Source: Corella eumyota
Taxonomy: Eukaryota; Chordata; Ascidiacea; Phlebobranchia; Corellidae
DNA length: 64,000 nucleotides
Direction: 5' to 3'
Assembly: GCA_963082875.1 (NCBI GenBank)
Contig: OY720103.1
Span: 9,548,001 to 9,612,000 of the forward strand
Shown here: one piece after another, positions 1 to 13,500 of the stretch
How positions within the stretch are numbered: position 1 is the first letter of the stretch
How the letters are laid out: each line of letters starts with the position of its first letter
Notes under the pieces: generated by a model
Told to the model about the DNA's origin: nothing
Databases searched by the model: none
The model's input: the letters and a program-made list of their open reading frames with translations, nothing else
Position numbers and translations under genes: made by a program

Positions 1-98
1 TAGATACCAACTTATCATAAGCATTATACAGGTTTTTAAATCCATATTTTCTTTCTAGAAATATATATTTGTAAAATTTTAAATAACAAAATTTACTG

Positions 99-770
99 GC
101 AGTACGGTGTAGTGATTATAACATTAAAGTGATATATTAGCGATATTTTTTTATTTAAAAATTAATAAAGTTGGTGTCACTGAACACAAAAATGGTTTTA
201 GCTTTAAATAAATTCAGTTATGCAACTTTAAAAAAAATTAAAATTAATTAAAAAAAAGAAAAGGGAAGCCCTGTTTGTGATGACGTAGAAAGTACTAGCT
301 TGTTTACATTCACCCTGCTACTTGGTACTTTCTACGTCACACAAAAAAATATGGTAACCTGGTTTTTTATGTTAATTATTTTCCAGTATTTTTGTAAATT
401 AAATTGTAAGTACCACAAACATTTTTTAGAGGTTCTAAAGACATTTTGTGATTTATTGTCAACTATACTAACATGTTATATACATCACTTACAAAATTGC
501 AAAACTCTCTAACATGACACTTTAAGTTTAACTACATAAGATCTTGGGTTTCATCCCCAATGCTTTTATGCAAAGTGCCTTCAAGTGAGGTACTATAAGC
601 AAATTCCTGTTAAGCCAAAAAAACAATCAATAGATTAATTATCAGGCAATTATAATCAATAATATTCCAAACTGCCAAAGTTAACTTGAAACTAGTTTGG
701 GGTAACAAATGTTACTCTATATTTATGTAGTGAATTTAACCTTCTCACATCGAGGATAAATAAATAAAAA
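99..770 (+). mobile_element. tRNA-derived SINE, old, split by MITE
   Basis: Head at 99-124, remainder at 525-770. Divergent. Confidence 0.6.
128..521 (+). mobile_element. piggyBac-like MITE (TTAA), copy 1
   Basis: Flanked by TTAA at 124-127 and 522-525; ends AGTG...CACT. It splits SINE 99-770. No coding capacity. Confidence 0.55.
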
Positions 771-1504
771 ATATAAATATATATACAGTTATTAAAAATT
801 ACATAATAAATTTACAATATTAAGTAATGATTTAAGATGTATTTTTTGTTAAAAATTTTTTGCTACAAATTTTAAGAATAAATTTTACCAAAAAACATAA
901 TACTATATATAAGACAAGATAATAAAAAATAAAATTTTAAAAATCTTTTTTCCACATTTTTTTACCTGATATTTCCATAAACAAATGCAAGCCACAGATA
1001 TAAGTTGGACGGAGTAAAAACTTTCATAAGTTGATAAAGCAAGAAATAATCCAATAAAACAAGCATTACCTATAAAAAATACTGTTATCTATATATAACA
1101 TATTATGTTCAATTTATAGGTGTAGAAAACAAATAAAACTACCATTTGTGGTGCCTTGGTGAATTATTAAAAGCAAATATTAGTTAAGAGTTGCGACTAT
1201 ATTAGTACAATTAAAACGCTAAACTTAGAATGATATTATTTACTGAAATTGGCGTTTTACCGACATTAAGAAACTTTTTATTAACCCCTCATTCACCCTG
1301 ATCCTCCGGGAAATACCCTTTTTTTTAAATTTTTTAATTGTCTTACCTTTAACTAGAGAAAATGAAAATAGGCTTAAAAATAAGTTGTTAAACGTAACAG
1401 TAGATCTTGATAAGAAGGTTGCTATTGTGAATGGGTTAAACAAAAATCTAAATTCATAAATACATTAGCCTTTAATAAAAATATAAAATTAAATTATGTA
1501 GTTG
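771..1504. other. AT-rich sequence, nothing recognised
   Basis: The short open frame at 1240-1443 shows no coding character. Confidence 0.6.
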
Positions 1505-1768
1505 TTATAATACTTGGGTTTACTACACAAGATCCTTGGTTTGATCCCAACTGCCTCTATGCTGTAGTGACCTCAAATAAGGTTCTATAAACTTATAAAC
1601 TCTTGCTGAGCCAGCACTTAATTAGCAGCATAATTATCGGCAATTATAATTTAAATAAGATCCCAAACTGCCAAAGGCAACTAGAGACTGGATCGGAGTA
1701 ACTGATGTAACTCTATGTTTAGGTCATGAAGTCGCCATTCCCACACCGAGGATAAAAATATAACAAAA
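1505..1768 (+). mobile_element. SINE, old
   Basis: B-box region 'ggtttgatcc' and tail 'gaggataaa' present. Confidence 0.65.
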
Positions 1769-2043
1769 AGTCAAAAAAAATATACATATAAATAATTTAA
1801 AGAAATAAATATATATTTTCCAAAAAAAATCACTAACTATTTTTATAAAATATTTAGTCTTTTAAACTTACATTAACATTATAAGGGTTGGTGTTTTATT
1901 GACGTGATGTTGAGTGATTAAAATTGAGTTTACCTGTTTCTTTAAATTACTTTCATTTTGAGATTTAAACTAGAAAAAAAAAAACTTTTTTTATAAAAAA
2001 AACTTTCAATCTTTAATTTTTAAAAAATTTTTAAAAACTTTAC

Positions 2044-2282
2044 GGCCTAAAAGTAGAGTAACATTTGTTACCCTAACCCAGTCTCCAGTTGCCTGTGACA
2101 GTTTGGGATATTATAGATTATAATTACCTGATAATTATACTGCTGATTTAGTGCTGGCTCAGCAGGAGTTCATACCGTTTATAGCGCCTTACTCAAGGGT
2201 GCTACAGCATGATAGCAGTGGGGATTAAACTCACGACCTCATGGTGGTGTAGCAAGTGTTCTTACCACTACACCACATTAAT
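2044..2282 (-). mobile_element. SINE, tail-truncated
   Basis: Complete tRNA-like head; starts at the 'gagtaac' segment. Confidence 0.8.
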
Positions 2283-2395
2283 AATCTTATGAACAAACGA
2301 TAGAGCTATTGAAAAAGTTATTGAAAAAAAATCACAAACCCATAACAATATTTGGGTTAAATATTAAAAGTTTCAGACTATATATATAAATTTGT

Positions 2396-2745
2396 TATGT
2401 TACAAAGTTTTGCAATTTTGTAAGTGATGTATATAGCATAATAGTATGGTTGACAATAAATCACAAAATGGCTATAGTACCTTTAAAAAACGTCAGTGGT
2501 ACTTACAATTTAATTTTTTTAAATACTGTAAAATGATTAACATAAAAACAGGTTACCATATTTTTTGTGTGACGTAGAAAATACTAAGTAGCGTAGTGAA
2601 TGTATACAAGCTAGTACTTTCTACATCATCACAAACAGGCTTCCCCTTTTTTTAATTAATTTAAAATTTTTTTTAAAAGTTGTATTACTTGAAAAGTAGG
2701 TGAAATTATTTTAAGTTAAAATTATTTTTGTGTTCAGTGACAACT
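2396..2745 (-). mobile_element. piggyBac-like MITE, copy 2
   Basis: Reverse-complement relative of 128-521 ('gatgacgtagaaagtact' core in inverse). The ends are degraded and TTAA is not clear. Confidence 0.5.
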
Positions 2746-3473
2746 AGAATGCAAGGGCAGGCAATTGAGTAGTAGCAACAAATATACTTACTATAAATAA
2801 AACAGTGATATAAATTGGGGAGAATTCTTTTAGTTTTGATACAAAAATTAGCTGAAGAAGACTTTAAAATAAATAAAAATTCTGTTAAATTTTTAAACAG
2901 CTTGAAAAATCAAATTTTTTTAATTATTTTGAAATATATATTATGCTTTATAATTATTCCTACATCTATATATATATAAAAAAAATTATAAATGCACATA
3001 TATGCTTAAATGTTTTTTACAATGTATATAGTATTCAAATTTTACCGAAAAGTATTTTTATCCAATAAACATATTCTCAAAAACAAAATTTCGAAAAACT
3101 GACATTTTACTAAAATTTAGACCAAATTTTTTTTCGTAAAAAAATCATTTTTAAATTAAAGTTTATTTGAAAAAAAATTAAAGTAGGGTTCATTTTTTAA
3201 AGTATATATATACGATTTTTAGAAATAGTAAAGGCAAATTTCCAGAGAAAGGTTAGGGTAACCTAATGTTAATCTAAAATGTCTATTTTCGGTAAAACGG
3301 CTTTTTACATATGTTTTTTTTTAAAAAAGTTTCTTTTGTAAGAAAGTTTTTAATAATATGTCAGTAGTTAAAGGTACTTACCCCATGATAGGAATCACTG
3401 ACATGCTTGAGTGAGGTTACATTTAACAACGAAACACCTTCTTCAACTTAAAACAATTTTTATTATGGTTCGA
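2746..3473. other. AT-rich sequence with a weak shared repeat
   Basis: Around 3040-3110, 'caaaatttcgaaaaa' and its neighbourhood resemble 59320-59400. Otherwise nothing is seen. Confidence 0.4.
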
Positions 3474-4542
3474 AATCTTTGATTTCGAAACATATTGTTA
3501 TTGTCAGTATATTTATTATTATTTTTATTTTTATTCTTACTAATCCGAATTTTGAAATCGAATAACTTTTGATTTTGTGTATATAAATTTTTAAAATTTC
3601 GGTATGTTGTTTATTATCATATTGTGTTTCAATCCTCCTATTTTGATAATTTAAATATTATTAATTAGTAATTAATAGGTGTTTGTTTATTAAAATTTAG
3701 AGATCGTTATTAAGTTTTCAAATTTTGGTCAGTTATATATCATAATATTAATAACTCGAAAATGGATTAAAAATTTAATTTTTGTTTGTTTATTATATTT
3801 AAATTCTTGTTTGTTTATTAAAAATAAAAGTTTGATATTGAGCATTTAAAATTTAATATAATGTATTTTATGATATTAGTAATTAAAATACATGTTTAAA
3901 AAATAATTTTTGTTTGTTTATTTTATTTAAGTGCTTGTTTATTTATTAAAAATCAAAAATCAATTTTGGAAATTTAAAATTTAGTAAAATGTATATCTTG
4001 ATACTAACAACATAAAACCGGGTTAAAAAAATAATTTTATTTGTATAATATATATAAATGCTTGTTTGTTTATTAAAAATCAAAGATATGTAATATTCTT
4101 AGTTAAGGTGTAATTATTTTTTTTTTAAAATAACGAATCAGTGTGAGCTTAACGCTTTAATAATTTAATAGCGTTCTGGTCGCCGTCAAAAATCGTTCTT
4201 TTCGCTGTCCATTAAAGTAAAATATATTGGTTGGAAATTTAAGTAAAATGTTAAAGTATAAGTAAAAAATGTATAAAATGTTTTTTTTAATTGTTTTGTT
4301 ATTATTATATTTTAATACTCGTTTGATTACTAAAAAATTAAGATCGGTATTTTGCTTTTAAATTTAGTTTACTTTTCTATTACAATATCAATAAATGCGT
4401 GTTCGTTTGTTAAAATTAGGTTTAAATTAAAAAAAGTTAATATTCAAATTTATAATTTATTTAATAAACCTACTAAATAAATTATATTTATAAAAAAAAT
4501 CAAACGATTTCGAACCATATTTTATTTATCAAATAAATCTAG
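3474..4542 (+). mobile_element. Helentron-like non-autonomous element, copy 1
   Basis: Starts TATGGTTCGAAATC. The inverse, GATTTCGAACCATA, lies about 20 bp before the 3' end, followed by the hairpin TTTATTTatcAAATAAA and terminal CTAG. Subterminal inverted repeats plus a 3' stem-loop fit Helentron/DINE-type elements. It contains one unit of the internal repeat that is amplified in copy 3. No coding capacity. Confidence 0.55.
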
Positions 4543-4640
4543 TTTTTATTTAATTTTCAAAAAAAAAGTGATGAGACGTGAAAACTGTAAAAGTAACAAG
4601 AATACTTTAAATATTGGAATTTTTAAATAATATATATATT

Positions 4641-4875
4641 TTTTTTGTATATATCTTTATCCTCGATATGGAAAAGTCGAATGCGCGACTTAAACATAGA
4701 GTCTCGAGTTGCCTCTGGCAGTTTGGGATATTATAGATTATAATTGACCGATAATTAAGCTGCTGATAAAGTGCTGGCTCAGCAGGAGTTCATACCGTTT
4801 ATAGCGCCTTACTGAAGGGCTCTACAGCATGAGCTTAGTGGGGATTGAACCTACGACCTCATGTGTGGTGTAGCA
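4641..4875 (-). mobile_element. SINE, head-truncated
   Basis: Tail to mid-head; 'tgtggtgtagcaag' runs into a MITE. Confidence 0.8.
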
Positions 4876-4992
4876 AGTACTGCACATGCACAATTTTTTT
4901 AAGAAACCAGGCATGCAAAACGCTAAATCTTAACGTGCATTTTTTTTAATTAAAAAAATCGTGCGTGCAGAGTGCCCTACTTTTCAGACTGG
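4876..4992 (-). mobile_element. hAT-like MITE, partial
   Basis: Inverse of the 5' half of 6611-6841; ends CAGACTGG. Fused to the head-truncated SINE before it. Confidence 0.6.
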
Positions 4993-5019
4993 GCTATGGT
5001 CAGCCATAATATTATTTCT

Positions 5020-5141
5020 ATTGTTTTTCAGTGTTTGCGCAATAACTTTTTTTTAAAAAGCGCACATTGTTTATTAATAAAACACAGCTTAAGTTTGTTT
5101 ATCAAGTTTTGGTGATTGCTATTTCCGAAATGATCGCTTGT
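5020..5141 (+). repeat. Fragment related to the interior of Helentron-like copy 2
   Basis: 'gtttatcaagttttggtgat', followed by a short match ending 'gatcgcttgttta', corresponds to 23570-23610. It ends exactly where a SINE begins. Confidence 0.35.
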
Positions 5142-5352
5142 TTATATATCTTTATCCTCGATGTGGGAAAGTCGAATGAGCGACTTAAACATAGAGTAAC
5201 ATCAGTTACTCCGACCCAGTCTCGAGTTGCCTGTGGAGGCTTGGGATATTATAGATTATAATTGGCCGATAATTATTCTGCTGATTGAGTGCTGGCTCAG
5301 CAGGAGTTCATACCGTTTATAGCGCATTACTCAAGGGCGCTACAGCATGAGA
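5142..5352 (-). mobile_element. SINE, head-truncated
   Basis: Tail and body only. Confidence 0.8.
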
Positions 5353-5574
5353 GTTCTCATGCTATAGCATTTTGACTCAAGCATTACAAACTACAAACTA
5401 AAGTACTGTTGGCATAAATCGTTAAATGTGTATAAGGAATATGTGAACAAAAATATAGTATAATATAACAACTTGAAAAATAGAATTAATTCATGTATAT
5501 GTAAATGATTTTTGTTGCCATGTTTGTATTAGAATTTGAAACTTTTTTTTTTAATTTTTTTGGCCGAGGATAAA

Positions 5575-5860
5575 TAAAATATAAAATATTTTTGCCGGTT
5601 ATGACGTTGGTCGTAAATACGTCATTCACCCTCTGTATATAAACACCAAATTCCCGTGCTGCATTGTTTTTGATTAAGATTGTTCTTGTCTGAATCGAGT
5701 AGCTAGTGTGGCTTTAACTCGGTAAAATAAAACGTAATTGTTATCAAGAAGTTGCTATCTTTAATAGCAGATTAGAAAAGGCAGGATCGCTAATTTTATT
5801 AGGCGAATTTTGCTAAAGGCTTAACTAATAAAAAAACTTAAAATTTTGAATTTTTTTTGT
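5575..5860 (+). other. Possible promoter-like or LTR-like block
   Basis: TATATAAA near 5635 and AATAAA near 5727, in sequence that is less AT-rich than its surroundings. No matching copy, target duplication or coding partner was found, so the class is open. Confidence 0.2.
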
Positions 5861-6142
5861 TGCATTAAATAAATAAAGTTAATTGCAATTAACAATTGAT
5901 ATTTTTAATGGATTTTTATGAAAAACAGAGGTGATGAATTCTGTCCCAAATCGGTTACTGGAACCACACCAAAACAAATAGTTGTAAAACATCATTCACA
6001 GGAACTTTGTGATATCAAAATAAAAATACACTAGAATGGATATATTTTAAACTTCATGACATCATATAGAAAGAGTTGCAATTTTTGTTTGTTTTGAATT
6101 TGATTGTTATTAGGGAATAATCGTAGTAGTTACGCAAACACG

Positions 6143-6390
6143 CCAGTCTGGAAAGTACAGCACTGTGCACGCACGAGGTTTTTTTTATTAAAAAAAATGC
6201 ACGCCTGGAATTATTGTTTTGCACGCCTGGTTTTTTAAAAAAAATGTGCACGCGCAGTACTGACGCCTAAAACACGCTAACATAAATCACGCGTGCACGC
6301 CTAGACCGGAAATTTTGGTACGCGTGCACGCATTTTTTTACGCTTGCACGCATGAGATCTCGTCGAAAACTGTCCTACTTTCCAGACTGG
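6143..6390 (+). mobile_element. hAT-like MITE, CCAGTCTGGAAAGTA ends
   Basis: Perfect terminal inverted repeats CCAGTCTGG...CCAGACTGG. Flanks caaacacg / cgaacacg form a 7-of-8 target duplication. The interior is rich in GTGCACGCG motifs. Confidence 0.8.
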
Positions 6391-6610
6391 CGAACACGAT
6401 GCGAGTTGATAGTCGCCAACGTTTTCACAATTTTTTTTTTAATCGAACTAATTGCAACAATATTTTATATTTATGTAAGTTCAGCCATAAAACATAAATG
6501 TAAGTGGAAAAATTCCGATGTATAGTCGATAATAGAATGTTTTGCATTTAATAGTCATAGACTATATTCTAGACAAAATTTCAAGTAAAAAATTTCCACT
6601 TATTATTAGG

Positions 6611-6841
6611 CCAGTCTGAAAAGTAGGGCACTGTGCACGCACGATTTTTTTTCATTAAAAAAAATGCACGTTAAGATTTAGCGTTTTGCATGCCTGGTTT
6701 CTTAAAAAAAATGTGCATGTGCAGTACTGACGCCTAAAGCATGCTAACATAAATCATGGTACGCGTGCACGCGCGGTCACGCATTTTTTTACACTTGCAC
6801 GCACAAGATCTTGTCGAAAACTGCCCTACTTTCCAGACTGG
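6611..6841 (+). mobile_element. hAT-like MITE, second copy
   Basis: CCAGTCTGAAAAGTAGGGCA...TACTTTCCAGACTGG. Lies 220 bp after the previous copy. Flanks resemble each other imperfectly. Confidence 0.8.
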
Positions 6842-7399
6842 TTTCTAGGGCGGACAACGCTCATGGGGCTCCAAATATTTCCACCTTTTAGCATAAAATT
6901 AATGAAATTTTGTGTTCAATAGTCGTAAGAAGATTTGGCCTAAGAAATTTTTCCCTTTTATTAAATACTTGAGATAATGTTTAGTTACTAAAATTTTAAC
7001 CAGACATTTGTTTTGTACAGGGCTGATTTTTTATAAGATATATACTAGATATTTAATTATGGTTTAAAAAAGGATGTTAATGTACAACTAAACTATTTTT
7101 ATGGTATAAAACAACATTTCTAACTGATTGTAATAACTCAAAATAAGCAATAATTAAATAACAAGAAAGGTAGAAAAAACCCAGCTTGTTTAACTATGAA
7201 TGTAAGTAACATTTAACAACTACATTCTTTGAAAACATAGTTTTATTTTATTCTTGCAATAAAGAGTTTTGTTATTTTGTGAAATTTAAAATAACTTAAT
7301 TAAATAACTTGAACTATGTTATGATAGTTATTATAATTTATTTGTAATTACAAACTTACAAGAAAATAAGATTTTAAACCAAGTTTAATTATAATTTAG

Positions 7400-7519
7400 G
7401 ATTCAAACAAAGATGTTCCAGTTACTTCTGAGGTTGCAAAGTTGGATGAAACTGAGATAACTGATACTTTAATGCAAAAAGAAGAATTTAGTGAAGAATC
7501 ATCTGGACCTAAGGCTTCA
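7400..7519 (+). CDS. Symmetric acidic linker exon, duplicated at 58.5 kb
   Basis: This 120-bp phase 0-0 exon encodes 40 residues rich in D, E, S and T (starts DSNKDVPVTSEV, ends SSGPKAS). It has a TTTAG acceptor and a GTAAGC donor. No domain is recognised. The same 120 bp occur without a difference at 58506-58625, although the surrounding introns have diverged. It lies 7.4 kb upstream of the next plausible exon of the gene, so its membership there is inferred. Confidence 0.5.
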
Positions 7520-10500
7520 GTAAGCTTATAAAATTTTCTATTATGCATTGTAAACATACAAAAAGCAACAGAATAAATGGTTTTACTAAATCAAAGTTTC
7601 TTGTTTTATATACTTTTTATTAAACTTGAAGTAACTTTATGCTAATACAACTTAGTTTTAAACTTATATGTATTAACATAAAGCAAACTGTAAATTTTTA
7701 TTTTTTTAAAATTTTGTTAAACATTTTTTAAAACGGGTTCAATATCACCCCAGAGGTCATTGATGCCACGATAGTATTACATGGCGTATTAAAATACAAA
7801 ACAAAAAAATGTAAAACTGCTACTGCAATTGATAAGTATATGGCATACCTGTGCTCCATTATAACTTTATATAACGTTTATTAAAAACATTTTGTTTATG
7901 TTAGATTATAACTGACTATAAAAAACAAAAAGGGTGGTAAACGTTTTGGTGTTAAGTGGTGCTAGAAATTGGCTTAGTACGGGGCAGTGTTCCCTTTAAG
8001 CGCAAAAATGTGCGAAAAACGCGCATTTTTGCAGGGCACCCGTGCAGTAAAATTTAAGGACTGCGCAAAAAAAGACGCCTATTAAATCAAATTTTAAAGA
8101 TTTAATATGAGTATATACAAAAATGTAGATAAATATTTTTAGAACAAGAGACGCGCGATTTAAATTAAAACGACATTACAAAAATTATAAGAAAAGCACA
8201 AAGCGACGCAATACGAAAAAAGGGATTTGTTATCGTATTAATAAAGACGTTTTAGTAAGTTCAAAAATTATTTATATTAAATTTATATTTGCATTTATAT
8301 TTGCCGATTATTTATTTAAATTTATATTTGCCGATTATTTATATTAAACACTTTTAGGATTATTTTATATCATGATTACATTGAAATAAACGTAATCGAA
8401 AAAAATATTTAATATTAATAAAGTTAGAGCAAAAAATTATTGCCCTCCCCCCATATATTCGTACTATATAAAGTGGGCCAATAAAAATTTCATAAAAATT
8501 GAAAAATTTAAATTGAATTTAAACCAAACCAATAGAACCGCACTGGTCTAAATATCCTATTTCAAAAAAATTATGAAAAAATATTTAATATTAATAAAGT
8601 TATGACATATTTACTAAATTTTCGTAAAATTTTAAATCCCGAAATTAAACATCTTATTTGATGCGCATTGCCCTAACTAACATAAGAGATAAAGAAATTT
8701 GCGAAAAAATCCAAAAATAAAAAAGTTAGGGCAAAAAATTATCCCCCCCCCCTCATAAATTGGTACTATATAAAGTGGGCCAATAAAAATTTCAAAAAAA
8801 TTGAAAAATTTAAATTGAATTTAAACCAAACCAATAGAACCGCACTGGTCTGAATATCCTATTTCAAAAAAATTATAAAAAAATATTTAATATTAATAAA
8901 GTTATGACATATTTACTAAATTTTTGCAAAATTTCAAATCACGAAATTAAACATCTTATTTGATGCGCATTGCCCTAACTAACATGAGAGATAAAGAAAT
9001 TTGCGAAAAAATCCAAAAATAAAAAAGTTAGGGCAAAAAATTATTGTAACTAACACTTAATGCTGTTTTTCTCATTGATGCGTTAAGTCTTCGTGATTTT
9101 GCGCCTGCGGTTTAACACACTGCAGGCATATCCATTAAAACAAGACGAACGATGATTTAACCTCCAATATTTAATATTTAATTTAAAAAATAGCTTGTAA
9201 AGTTTAATAACAAAATAGTAAAAACCTTAAAATGTAGTTTAGGTATTTTTTAATAAAATACGAAATGTCAAATTGAATGACTATGTTCATAAGGCCTAAA
9301 TAGAGCAAGTAATAAATTGTGGGTACCCTTATGGGTTAAAAAAACAAAATGTTTTTTCTTGTTCTGTCCATTCAGTGTTTTTCCAAACTAATGTTCAAAT
9401 AAGTTCAAGGTCCTGCGATTAATTTGGCATGTATCTCGCCAAGTACTGGATCATACCACAAAATCGTCAAACATCATTCACGTCAGTAGGGCGAGGCATC
9501 TTTAATATTGCTTCCACCTTCAAGCTATCAGCTTTTATACCATTGGCTGTTATACGGTGTCCCATAAAAGTTATTTTGGTATTTTTAACAACTGCTTTAT
9601 TTACATTAAACTTTATATTTCAGCCCTGCCAACGATTTTTCAGGTTCTTTAGATTTTTTTAAAATTAAGTTCAGCTTGCTTATCTGTTGAGCCACATCCA
9701 ACAACAACAATGTCATAGGCTACACAAATTACACCTTTTAAGTCTATTAAGGCATAAACTAGCTGTTTTTAAAAAATTTCGCTACTTACTTTAAAACCAA
9801 AAGGCAACCTTTTTAAGCGAAATCCACTGAAAGGCGTAATCATTGTCGTTAATTTACTGGCGTCTTCAGCAAGTTTTACGTGCCAGTAAGCTTGCTTAAC
9901 GTCAAGTTTACTAAATATTCTTGCCTTAATTAGGCTAGGTAGAACAAGTCGATAGTTGGTAGTTTAAAATGTTCTTTGAGTGCAACATTAAGAGGTTGAG
10001 GATCTATGCATATTCGCAAACTACCATTTGATTTCTTGACAACTGCTATTTGACTCACCTATTCTGTAGGTTGTTCTACTGGTTCGAAAATTTTCAACCA
10101 TTGAGTCGATTTGTTGTTTTACATTATCCTGTGAAGTAAAGGAATTCTTCGGCAAACATCACGATCTACAGTTAAACTTGTCATTTCTAAATCACCAAGT
10201 GCTGTATCTTCAGTTATATTGGCAATAAAGTTTTCAGCATTTACCGTTATGAGAGTCATTTTGTGATGGATTCTAGCCCCTTAAACATTTGAGATCATTC
10301 TCTACAACACAAAATTTAATCTTGTAGATTTTCACATTTTTAATGTTTATGACATCTAGTACAGCTTCACTAAACATTTTTCGCTGCTTCAAGAGAGTGT
10401 TTCTTTTTCTTACATTGACACCTTAAAGTTTTGCCTCAAGCTGGACAAAAATGTTTACCCACTTGTGTTACGTTTCACAAAAATTGCAGTTTTTTATAAT

Positions 10501-13500
10501 TTTTTTGTTCATTTCTTTAAGGTCCTTTTTCGATAGTTACCACTAGATTTTGTTGTAATTCTTTTTACAAGCTAAGACTGCGATTAGATTCTACTTGACG
10601 ACAATTCGTTTGCTTGTTCTACAGACAACTCACTTGCACGACAAATCTGTACGGATTTCATTAAATTTAAGTTTACCTCGCGAAGTAATAATTCTTGCAG
10701 TTTTCCAGTGTCCGTAAATACAATTTTATTTTTTATCATTCTGTCTTTTCTTTGAAAATCGCATGCTTCTGCTCTTGTACGCATATTAATAAGAAAGGTA
10801 TTAAAAGGTTCTTGGTAAGCCACATTCCACCACATTCTGTCTAGGTGTACAATAGTTTTTTACAGCCTTTAACATTTTATTAGGATTATCGCGATCTTCA
10901 GGATCGTCAAATGTAAAATGTTTAGCAATAGGTATTACTTGAGGTCCCCCACAAAGTAGATTTATAGCTGGGCTATCTTTTTGTCTTTTGTTAAAGCTTT
11001 GCTTGCCAGCAGGTAAACATCTAACCGCTGTGCCATTTTCCGAAAGCTTCTGAAAAATTTCTATGATTGACATTTAATATAGGTGGTAATCGAAAATTAG
11101 TTTCTGTCATCTTCTTAAATTCGAATCTGTTTAGCTGCTACCATGTTAATAATAATAATAATATCTTGTTTATTATCTGGTAAGTTTATTAGTAGCGACG
11201 AGGTTTAAGAACCGCAACCTTTAAGTATAATGATAGGGAAATGCTTTATGGGAATATAGAGGGTAGTGTTTACTGACTTTATTTATTTGCATTGAGATTA
11301 GAGTGCGCTTTAATGTATTCAGGGTTATATTTATTTTATTATGTAATACAGTGTCAAAATTTTTATTCATTTAAATTTGGGATACAGGTAATTCAAATTT
11401 AGAATACAGTTTTAACAAAATACTATGTTGCTTACATTCTGCTGTAAAGCATATATAAAGTTTATATGTAAAGTTTATATACGTATTTAAAAAAAAAAAA
11501 ACGTTTTAAAGTGCTCATAATTGGTTTAGCTTTTCTAAAATAGACTCCAAATAGTCTTAATCTTAATGTTCGCAACGATAGCAGACCAGGAAGTACAATT
11601 ATTACGTAAAATAAGGCACCAGACAATCGTTATTTGTTTCGCAATAATTCCAGTTTTACACAATCTACAACGTGGCACGCAGAAAATGCCATTTTGATTA
11701 ACATTTGTTAAGTACTTGGCGACATTCCAAGTATTTATTATCGTGAAATTTTTTAGATCGCGTATATAACTATCCGTTTTTACACCAAAAATGCAAAATT
11801 TTGCAAATATTCTAGGGGTGCCACATATATTCAGCACTTGATAAAATTAAAAGTGGGGGTGCATGCACCCCCTGCACCCCCAGAATCGACGCCAGTGGGT
11901 ATGGTACATTATTGTTTCATGATTAAACTTTATGATTTAGCAAACCCAATTCTACCTGAGAAGACGTTAGCTTGACTATATCATCAGTTGTTTGACCAAA
12001 TTGAACTTGCAGGTTTAAATATTTCTCAGGTAAACCATGAACACCTGTTATCTCAGTTTCCTAAAAAAATGTATGTTAATTGAATGGTAAATTTAATAAA
12101 TTAAACTGGCAGTTTAAATTCAATTAAAAGTTAAATCTGTATATACTATAAATTTACAAAAATTGCATTAAATTTGTTTACACATTTACAAACCTTTGCA
12201 TTCTTATATCTTGCAACTCTCAGTACTTCTCGTGCTTCAGAATTAACTTTACATCCATAAAGCTTTACACTATCAATTTTGTACAAACAATCACATAGCT
12301 TTGTAATGTCATCAAGTGAGAGTTTGTTGTACCTCAGGTTCATCACTTTAATCTAATGTTTAATAAAATTTAATACAAACAAAAACTTAAAACAATCTTA
12401 ATTCTAAAACCAATAAGTAAATTGCTAAAAACTGAAAAAAAATTTTAAAAAGAGCGAAAATAGAAAAATCACAACAACAAAAAATTACTTGTTTACCTTT
12501 AAGTTTGATTTTTCTTTTACTATTGGGAGAACTTGGTGAGTAAACATTGTTAAACTGGTATCTTTAAACCTTTGATGAACAATTAGCTTCATTGGTTTAC
12601 TGTAAAGTTGAAGGATCTCAATAAGATATGTGACATCAATGGGATGAAGTTCATCATCAATATTAATGTTTGAAGGTAAATGTATCAATATTAATGTTTG
12701 AAGGTAAACAAACCAATCTCTAAGTTGTCTTCCATATTCTTTAGCTAATTCATAGAAATAAAAAAGATTTGGATCTCGTAAATACATTTGCCCGTCATGA
12801 TTCCCATAGTAAATATTTTGATTAAACAAAATATTTTTCTTTTTTGTTAAACTACCACCAAAACCAAAAATCAACCCAGCATCTTGTGAGTTTTGGTCAT
12901 TACACAAACCATATATAAACTTGCACAAGTTTGTGTAAATTTTTTTTGTAAAATTAATTTTCATAAACAGGGTAAGGTGGTATTCAAATTCAATCAAAGA
13001 AAGATGTTGAATCATGTAAACCGCACAAAGAAATTCTTTGCAACACCGATCTGAATATTTTATCCTTTCAACTCTTCTAAATAAATTTTTATTAGCTTTC
13101 ATGTAATCTTTAAATCTGATAGAAATATTATTAAATTTGGATTTATAGTTTGAATATCGAGATTCCCTCTTTTTTTCTGTTATAAAACTATAAGATATTT
13201 GGGCCATTGTGGTCAACTCTTTACTGCCAGTCTGCCCAGATTTTAAGCAATCTTGAAAAAATGTCAACATCTCACTTGTCATTGTAGTGGTAAGGGAGAA
13301 ATCATCAGTTTGCTTTGCCTAAAAAAGAATAATTTCAAATTATTGCTACAGCTTTGGAACATAAAATTAGATTACAAATCGAAATTGACAAATACAGGAA
13401 TAAATTTATAAAACAGTGTCACATATAAACTTTATATATGCTTCACAGCAGAATGTAAGCAACATAGTATTTTGTTAAACCTGTATCCTAAATTTGAATT

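Larger units (their letters stand above)
6143..7721 (+). repeat. Segmental duplication, left copy
   Basis: Matches 57232-58827 over about 1.58 kb: two MITEs, intron and the exon 7400-7519. Only small indels and scattered differences. Confidence 0.9.

Noticed and set aside
1240-1443. 67-codon minus-strand frame
   Set aside because: Low-complexity AT-rich frame without domain, partner exon or repeat match.
9429-9662. Plus-strand 77-codon frame
   Set aside because: It is antisense to recognisable Ty3/gypsy reverse-transcriptase sequence.
11535-11837. 100-residue minus-strand frame between module A and the left arm
   Set aside because: It might belong to the hAT-like fragment whose end is at 11897, but no transposase motif is visible.
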